The notes beneath the pieces were generated by a model. It ran no database searches. It was not told the origin of the DNA and saw only the letters and a list, made by a program, of their open reading frames with translations. From assembly GCA_052078155.1 (NCBI GenBank), contig JBQJBP010000001.1:310001-374000 (forward strand): 64,000 nt of DNA, read 5' to 3'. This DNA is from CAXBMB01 sp052078155 (GTDB taxonomy: Bacteria; Pseudomonadota; Alphaproteobacteria; Kiloniellales; DSM-21159). Below are positions 59,823 to 64,000 of this stretch, one piece after another (the stretch's first letter is position 1; each line of letters opens with the position of its first letter). The position numbers and the translations under genes were made by a program.

Positions 59823-60343
59823 TCTGCGAAGGGATCCTGGCCGTGCTGGCGCTGAGCTGCGCCACTGCGCACAACGACACTGTCGGAGAAGTAGTCGTGC
59901 ATGGTGCGGCGTTTGTCGTTGAAGAAGGACACAATCAGGATGATCAGACCGGTCACACCGATCGAGACGTAAAAGAGAATGGTCATCAGGGCCGCTTGCA
60001 CGAAATCAATCGGACGACCTTCTGTGGTGCGGACTTCCAGGTCCATGAAGGACATGCCCAGGGTTGCCCCGTAACGGCCGATGAAGAAGGTGTGATAGGC
60101 CAGCGGCATCAGAACAAGAATGGCCACCTTGAAAGGCGCAAAGAGGCCCAGGGTGATCGCCGTTGCTACAGACATGACAATCATCGCCAGGCCCATGATG
60201 ATGGCCAGAATGACCACATCAATCAGGTAGGCGAAACAGCGACGGGTCAGCACGTCGTCGAAGAGCGCAAAATCATCCATGTTTATGGCTTTGCTGTCTT
60301 TCCCATGGGAAAGAGACAGGCTGGGGAGATTTTGGCTGGCCAC
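59819..60343 (-). CDS. RDD-family membrane protein
   Basis: A 174-residue RDD protein. After a polar lead (ASQNLPSLSLSHGKDSKAIN) come VLTRRCFAYLIDVVILAIIMGLAMIV with the conserved Arg and Asp, a second helix (LGLFAPFKVAILVLMPLAYH), GRYGATLGMSFMDLEVRTTEG, and AALMTILFYVSIGVTGLIIL, with the terminal FNDKRRTMHDYFSDSVVV (D-x-x-x-R-T-x-H-D). Function is unknown in general; some relatives are small transporters of sodium or drugs. The start is GTG 60343 because AGGAGGA lies upstream. The TAG stop is provided by a repeat copy. Confidence 0.85.
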   Translation of the reverse strand: MASQNLPSLSLSHGKDSKAINMDDFALFDDVLTRRCFAYLIDVVILAIIMGLAMIVMSVATAITLGLFAPFKVAILVLMPLAYHTFFIGRYGATLGMSFMDLEVRTTEGRPIDFVQAALMTILFYVSIGVTGLIILIVSFFNDKRRTMHDYFSDSVVVRSGAAQRQHGQDPFAD

Positions 60344-60490
60344 GGTGCTGGTTCCTCCTCTGTCGATTGCACAACAGATCTTACATGGGGAGTTTGCGTT
60401 TCCCAAGCAAGCTGGCACCAAAAAGTGCACGGTATTTTTGTCGGATTGCTGCTATCGCCGGAAAGCCCGGTGCAAGAGGTAAAGTTTTTT

Positions 60491-60552
60491 GGATTGGACT
60501 CACTGTGTGATCCGTTACAAAGCAGTGAAACTGCCTTTGGACCTGGTTGAAT
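60491..60552 (+). repeat. Dispersed repeat, module 1 fragment
   Basis: GGATTGGACTCACTGTGTGA then AAACTGCC and CCTGGTTG follow the first half of the family (GTGGACTCACTTCGTGATAC). TCAC (60500-60503) and GTGA (60507-60510) pair around loop TGT. It lies between the RDD gene start and motB; the remaining sequence to 60701 has nothing identifiable. Confidence 0.6.
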
Positions 60553-60701
60553 GCCGGAAAGGGGCAGGGGAGACGGTGAGAGCCCCTGGGCGCTCTGGTT
60601 GTTACCAGGCGCTCCTGTCGCGAGCGGTCACCTGCCGATCTTCAGGAATGGTGTCGGCTATTGCCAGGTCGCTGGAACCCGCCGCAGCTGTCCTATGGAC
60701 A

Positions 60702-61712
60702 TCAGCCGTCTGAGTTGTGGATGCTCGGTGGCGGCAGCTGCGGTGCTTCTTTCTTTGCCGGTTTGGCAGCAGGCGGCAGCTCATCGCGCAGCAGAATGAT
60801 GCTGATCCGGCGGTTCTGCGGCGAGGTGGGGTCGTCTTTTACAAAGGGCTCTGTATCAGCTTTGCCGACCACCTGTGTGATCCGACCACTGTCCAGTCCG
60901 GCTTCCACCATGGCGCGGCGGCTGGCATGGGCCCGGTCTGTGGAGAGTTCCCAGTTGGTATAGCGACCATCTGCGGAACGGAAGGGGGTGGCATCTGTAT
61001 GCCCCTTCAGGGAGATGTCGTTTTCCAGGTGGGAGATGGCGTCCACCACCTGCTTAATCATCTCTGTGGTGCGCCCGAACATGTCCGCACTGCCGCTGGG
61101 GAACATGGAGGTGCCGTGCTGGTCCACAAGCTGAATGCGCAGGCCTTCCGCTGTCACATCCATGATCACGTTTTCAGCCAAAGCAGCCAGTTCGGGATTG
61201 GAAGAAATGGCATAGCGCAGTTCTTCCATGGCTTCGCTGAAAGCTTCGTCCTGGCGGGCTTCGATTTCCTTGCGCAGGGCTTCGGTTTTCAGCTGTTCGG
61301 GGTCCAGTGCCTCTTCGTCCGTATCCTCCCCGGCTTCCCGGCGTTTTTTCAGGGAATCGGGATCCGGGTCCAGCTGCTCTTCATCCGGATCGGTGGTCGA
61401 AGGCAGGGTCACGGTTACGCCAAAGGTCGCCAGATTGCTCATGGCGGCCCCTTCACTGGCCACAGACTGACCGCCCAGCATGCCGCCGGCGCCGGAGTTT
61501 GTGCTGTTGGAAAGGGTGGTCGGGGTGAAGTAGTCGGCCAGGCCCTGGCGTTGTTCTTCAGAGGTGGAGGAGAGCAGCCACAGCAAAAGGAAAAAGGCCA
61601 TCATGGCCGTCACAAAGTCAGCATAAGCGACTTTCCAGGCACCGCCATGGTGACCATGGCCGCCGCCTTTCTTGATCTTCTTGATGATGACTGGTGCGCC
61701 GGGTTCTGCCAT
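60702..61712 (-). CDS. motB: Flagellar motor stator protein MotB
   Basis: A 336-residue MotB. The N-terminus is basic and Gly/His-rich, followed by the single transmembrane helix GAWKVAYADFVTAMMAFFLLLWLLSS with the proton-binding Asp32. A long acidic linker (about 100-190, rich in Asp/Glu) leads to the OmpA-like peptidoglycan-binding domain with ISLKGHTDATPF, WELSTDRAHASRRAM and PQNRRISIILL. It anchors the stator to the wall and conducts protons with MotA. motA is not next to it within the window, and the upstream 500 bases contain no gene, so here motB stands alone. Confidence 0.93.
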   Translation of the reverse strand: MAEPGAPVIIKKIKKGGGHGHHGGAWKVAYADFVTAMMAFFLLLWLLSSTSEEQRQGLADYFTPTTLSNSTNSGAGGMLGGQSVASEGAAMSNLATFGVTVTLPSTTDPDEEQLDPDPDSLKKRREAGEDTDEEALDPEQLKTEALRKEIEARQDEAFSEAMEELRYAISSNPELAALAENVIMDVTAEGLRIQLVDQHGTSMFPSGSADMFGRTTEMIKQVVDAISHLENDISLKGHTDATPFRSADGRYTNWELSTDRAHASRRAMVEAGLDSGRITQVVGKADTEPFVKDDPTSPQNRRISIILLRDELPPAAKPAKKEAPQLPPPSIHNSDG

Positions 61713-61990
61713 TTTTTCGCCGTGACGTTCTGAAAACTACTTGAATTAAGCTAAATGCCTCAGAAAGCCGGGCAGCAATTGTCCCGGCACCTCCAGAGAT
61801 CACAGACGATGCCAAATTTAGGTTAACAAGACCTTAGGGCAGGTTCGCGAGAGCTGCGAAAATCTCCTAAATGTCTAAAAGATCAAGAGTTTGTAAGCAT
61901 GCATATCTAAAGGAGCTGCAGGGTGCCTGCCGTCGGTTTCTAACCGGACCTGCTTAGAAAGGGGGCGGCTTTCATTGCCTTGAGACGCCT

Positions 61991-62120
61991 AATGGACAGC
62001 GCTTTAGGAGTGAGACCCAGTTCATGCCTTGATTGAAATCTCCTCTAAAACGTTGAAAAGAGGCAACCTCACGCTTCATGTGCCCTTGCTCAGGGAGGTC
62101 ACGTAAAGCGATTTGACTCC
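61991..62120 (-). repeat. Dispersed intergenic repeat copy E
   Basis: On the minus strand GGAGTCAAATCGCTTTACG, GCATGAAGCGTGAGG-like sequence, TTGCCTCTTTTCAACGTTTT then AGAGGAGATTTC, and a diverged second module. CCTCT/AGAGG form the third hairpin. A second TTTTGACTCTAGAGC stub follows at 62128. The rest of the 61713-62223 gap has no gene or other structure I can support; it must contain the divergent promoters of motB and the nitroreductase gene. Confidence 0.7.
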
Positions 62121-62223
62121 AGAAGTGTTTTGACTCTAGAGCAGAGGCGCAAAACAAAGATGAAAAGAAGCACTGGACCAGGTGCGCTTCTTACTAACAG
62201 AAACGGAATAGGGGGAGACCTTG

Positions 62224-62898
62224 GTGGAGACGCCCAAATTTGAGCCATTGAGCGATTTTGAAGAGCTGTCAGAAGCGGAGATGCTGAAGCGCTCGGTGGA
62301 TTTTTATGAAAACATCAAGAAGCGCCACACCATCCGGGAGTTCTCTGACCGGCCTGTTCCGCGGGAAATCATCGAAAACTGCCTCAAAGCTGCTGGCACG
62401 GCACCCAACGGGGCCAACCTCCAGCCCTGGCATTTCGCCGTGCTGGGACAGGGGCCTGTTCGCAAGGACCTGCGCGAAGCCGCCGAAGAAGAAGAACGGA
62501 CCTTTTATGACGGGCGGGCAGGCCAGGAGTGGCTGAAAGCCCTGGAGCCTTTGGGCACCGATGCCAGCAAACCCTTTCTGGAAGAGGCGCCCTGGCTGAT
62601 TGCCATTTTCGGGGCGAGATACAGCCTGCGTCCGGATGGTGAGCGAACCAAGAACTACTACGTGCCGGAATCCATCGGCATTGCCACGGGTTTTCTTGTG
62701 TCAGCGCTGCACAACGCCGGGCTGGCAACCCTGACCCACACGCCCAGTCCCATGGGGTTTCTCAACAAAATCTGTGGCCGACCGGATAATGAAAAACCCT
62801 ACATCCTGCTGGTGACCGGCTATCCGGCGGACGATGCCGTGGTGCCGACTTTTGCCCAGCAGAAAAAACCCTTGGAAGAGATCACAACCTTCCTGTGA
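62224..62898 (+). CDS. Nitroreductase-family flavoprotein, iodotyrosine deiodinase-like
   Basis: A 224-residue FMN enzyme. KRHTIREFSDRPVPREII binds the FMN phosphate, TAPNGANLQPWHF is the family's second FMN contact, and PESIGIATGFLVSALHNAGLATLTHTP closes the fold, ending RPDNEKPYILLVTGYPADDA. Between them Glu91, Tyr95 and Lys116 have the spacing (4 and 21) of the Glu-Tyr-Lys triad that in human and bacterial iodotyrosine deiodinases closes over the zwitterion of a halotyrosine. This predicts reductive dehalogenation of halogenated tyrosine. The GTG at 62224 is chosen because GGGGGAG lies six bases upstream; the adjacent TTG is too close. It is a single gene closed by a terminator. Confidence 0.85.
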   Translation: METPKFEPLSDFEELSEAEMLKRSVDFYENIKKRHTIREFSDRPVPREIIENCLKAAGTAPNGANLQPWHFAVLGQGPVRKDLREAAEEEERTFYDGRAGQEWLKALEPLGTDASKPFLEEAPWLIAIFGARYSLRPDGERTKNYYVPESIGIATGFLVSALHNAGLATLTHTPSPMGFLNKICGRPDNEKPYILLVTGYPADDAVVPTFAQQKKPLEEITTFL

Positions 62899-62940
62899 GT
62901 GGGACACCGCTGGCAATCCGGGGGGCATCTCGCTTGAGGT

Positions 62941-63015
62941 CAGGTTACTCGGTGCCAGATCACTCGGTGTCAGATCACTCGGTGTCAGATCACCTGGGGT
63001 CAATTTGTCTTGGGT
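62941..63015. repeat. 15-base tandem repeat after the nitroreductase gene
   Basis: Five tandem units of consensus CAGATCACTCGGTGT. Units two and three (62956-62985) are identical; the outer units are diverged. It is non-coding, 42 bases after the nitroreductase stop. The period of 15, without unique spacers, excludes a CRISPR array. Confidence 0.85.
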
Positions 63016-63106
63016 CACTCCGTCTGACGGGACCGCACCCCGGGGACAGTGCGCTGAGCATTCCCGGCTAAACCAACCGTGGTTTCGGGGGAATACCCCC
63101 AAAAGA

Positions 63107-63143
63107 AACAGGGGATTCTGTATGTGCAGACTCCCCTGTTTTA
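63107..63143. terminator. Bidirectional terminator, nitroreductase and threonine ammonia-lyase genes
   Basis: AAACAGGGGA pairs with TCCCCTGTTT around a 16-base loop; T runs follow on both strands. Confidence 0.85.
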
Positions 63144-63173
63144 GTTTGAATTCAATATCTTAAAGATTTTTCT

Positions 63174-64000
63174 TTAAGTAGAGCTGTCGCTGGACCGGGT
63201 GGAGAGCACGCGGCTGCGGAAGGACTGTTCGGCCAGTGCTGCGATGATTTCCTGAACGTGGTGTTGGTCGCGGGTTTCAATCACCACATCGATTTCCGCC
63301 TGTTTGGCGGGCACATCGGCAAAGAGCCGCTGATGGAACACTTCGATGATGTTCCCGCCTGCCTGGGCGATGATCTGGGTAAGGCCCCCCAACTGACCGG
63401 GACGGTCAACAATCTCCACCCGCAGACGTACCAGACGGCCGTCCCGCACCAGGGATCGGTTGAGCACGCCGGACAGCAGCCGGACATCGATGTTGCCGCC
63501 ACAGATGACCGTGGCCACCTTTCGGCCCCTGAAACGTTCGGGATCACTCAGGATGGCAGCCAGGCCAGCTGCGCCGGCGCCTTCTGAAACGATCTTCTGG
63601 TTTTCCACCAGGGCAGCAATGGCTCCCTCAATGGCGCTTTCATCCACCAGCAAGATGTCGTCCACCAGATCCTTGATGATGGACTTGGTCAGGTCGCCTG
63701 GCACTTTCACGGCGATGCCGTCAGCCAGGGTGGTGCCACCGGAAGACGGCACGCGTTTGCGCAAGGCATCGGTCATGGACGGGAAGAGCGCGGCTTCGGC
63801 ACCGATCATGTGAATGTCCGGATTGGCGTCTTTGGCAGCCAGGGCCACCCCTGACATGATGCCGCCCCCGCCAATGGGCACAACAATGGCATCCAGATCC
63901 GGCTGATCCTCCATCATCTCCAGACCAATGGTGCCCTGACCGGCCACGATGGCGGGGTCGTCGTAGGGATGGACGAAGGTGAGGTTTTCCTTGGCGGCGA
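63174..64000 (-). CDS. ilvA: Threonine ammonia-lyase with C-terminal ACT domain (5' end outside window)
   Basis: The C-terminal 275 codons of a fold-type II PLP enzyme; the reading frame is open to the window edge, so its start lies beyond 64000. FVHPYDDP and IVAGQGTIGLEMM are the family's substrate-side region, and IVVPIGGGGIMSGVALA is the phosphate loop. The last 80 residues (from about LRVEIVDRPGQLGG) form an ACT domain with an isoleucine-like effector site, the form seen in short-type threonine deaminases. It converts threonine to 2-oxobutyrate for isoleucine synthesis. It is a paralogue of the ACT-less enzyme at 29831. Confidence 0.88.
   Translation of the reverse strand, partial: AAKENLTFVHPYDDPAIVAGQGTIGLEMMEDQPDLDAIVVPIGGGGIMSGVALAAKDANPDIHMIGAEAALFPSMTDALRKRVPSSGGTTLADGIAVKVPGDLTKSIIKDLVDDILLVDESAIEGAIAALVENQKIVSEGAGAAGLAAILSDPERFRGRKVATVICGGNIDVRLLSGVLNRSLVRDGRLVRLRVEIVDRPGQLGGLTQIIAQAGGNIIEVFHQRLFADVPAKQAEIDVVIETRDQHHVQEIIAALAEQSFRSRVLSTRSSDSST

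Noticed and set aside
62941..63015. Possible CRISPR array
   Set aside because: Repeat units of 15 bases follow each other directly, with no unique spacers and no cas gene in the window.
62701..63102. Minus-strand frame with Leu-Thr-Pro-Ser-Asp pentapeptide repeats
   Set aside because: The repeats are the translation of the 15-base tandem array; the rest is antisense to the nitroreductase gene and the frame lacks a start signal.

Overview
This window reads as a continuous piece of chromosome from an alphaproteobacterium of moderate to high GC. The evidence is gene order and product families. The run rpoZ, RelA/SpoT homologue, DUF2062 protein, pdxJ, acpS, lepB, rnc, era, recO, parC is a classic alphaproteobacterial housekeeping stretch, as are the linked dapA-smpB, family 5 uracil-DNA glycosylase, bpt and RDD genes. 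The order within the class cannot be fixed by eye; a Rhodospirillales-like or Kiloniellales-like marine or soil organism is a guess. No phage, IS element, CRISPR array, rRNA operon or replication origin is visible.

Layout. 1-8.9 kb: a Sel1-repeat protein, rplM-rpsI, two glutathione S-transferases, an SDR oxidoreductase, a GNAT acetyltransferase, a bicupin, an EamA exporter and two small orphan genes. 9.3-11.9 kb: a Cys/Met-metabolism PLP enzyme, then a nitrilase-family hydrolase divergent from an Lrp/AsnC regulator. 12.1-15.7 kb: a 1184-residue RTX-type calcium-binding protein with two copies of a LamG-like domain. 16.6 kb: tRNA-Ser(GCU). 17.1-24.8 kb: a fatty-acid beta-oxidation locus (acyl-CoA ligase, MerR regulator, thiolase, fused hydroxyacyl-CoA dehydrogenase/enoyl-CoA hydratase, acyl-CoA dehydrogenase). 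25-33 kb: a lipoprotein, an agmatinase-family enzyme, an M23 peptidase overlapping a bactofilin, a threonine dehydratase-like enzyme, an adenylate cyclase/alpha-beta hydrolase fusion and a haloacid dehalogenase. 33.5-53.6 kb: the housekeeping block (slt, dapA, smpB, UDG, NYN protein, folK, rpoZ, rsh, pdxJ, acpS, lepB, rnc, era, recO, a DadA-like oxidase, parC). 54-58.5 kb: a TakP-type TRAP transporter with an unusually long small permease. 58.7-64 kb: bpt, an RDD membrane protein, an orphan motB, an iodotyrosine-deiodinase-like nitroreductase and a truncated threonine ammonia-lyase.

The most distinctive non-coding feature is a family of dispersed intergenic repeats, with about ten recognisable copies or fragments. 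They share AGTCAAATCGG, a TCAC-NNN-GTGA mini-hairpin whose stem is kept while its loop varies, a TTTTAGAGGATGA segment, a GCGCAAAGCGCTTC core and a terminal CATGCTCTAG. Copies abut gene ends so closely that the TAG inside the repeat is the stop codon of four genes. They resemble the RIME/BIME class of palindromic repeats known from other alphaproteobacteria.

Protein-level points of interest are the conserved Glu-Tyr-Lys triad that marks the nitroreductase as a probable halotyrosine dehalogenase, the cyclase-hydrolase fusion in the reverse order to mycobacterial Rv1900c, the extended DctQ, and the duplicated LamG-like domain of the RTX protein. I found no multi-gene system that I could call undescribed; the candidates are single genes and the repeat family.
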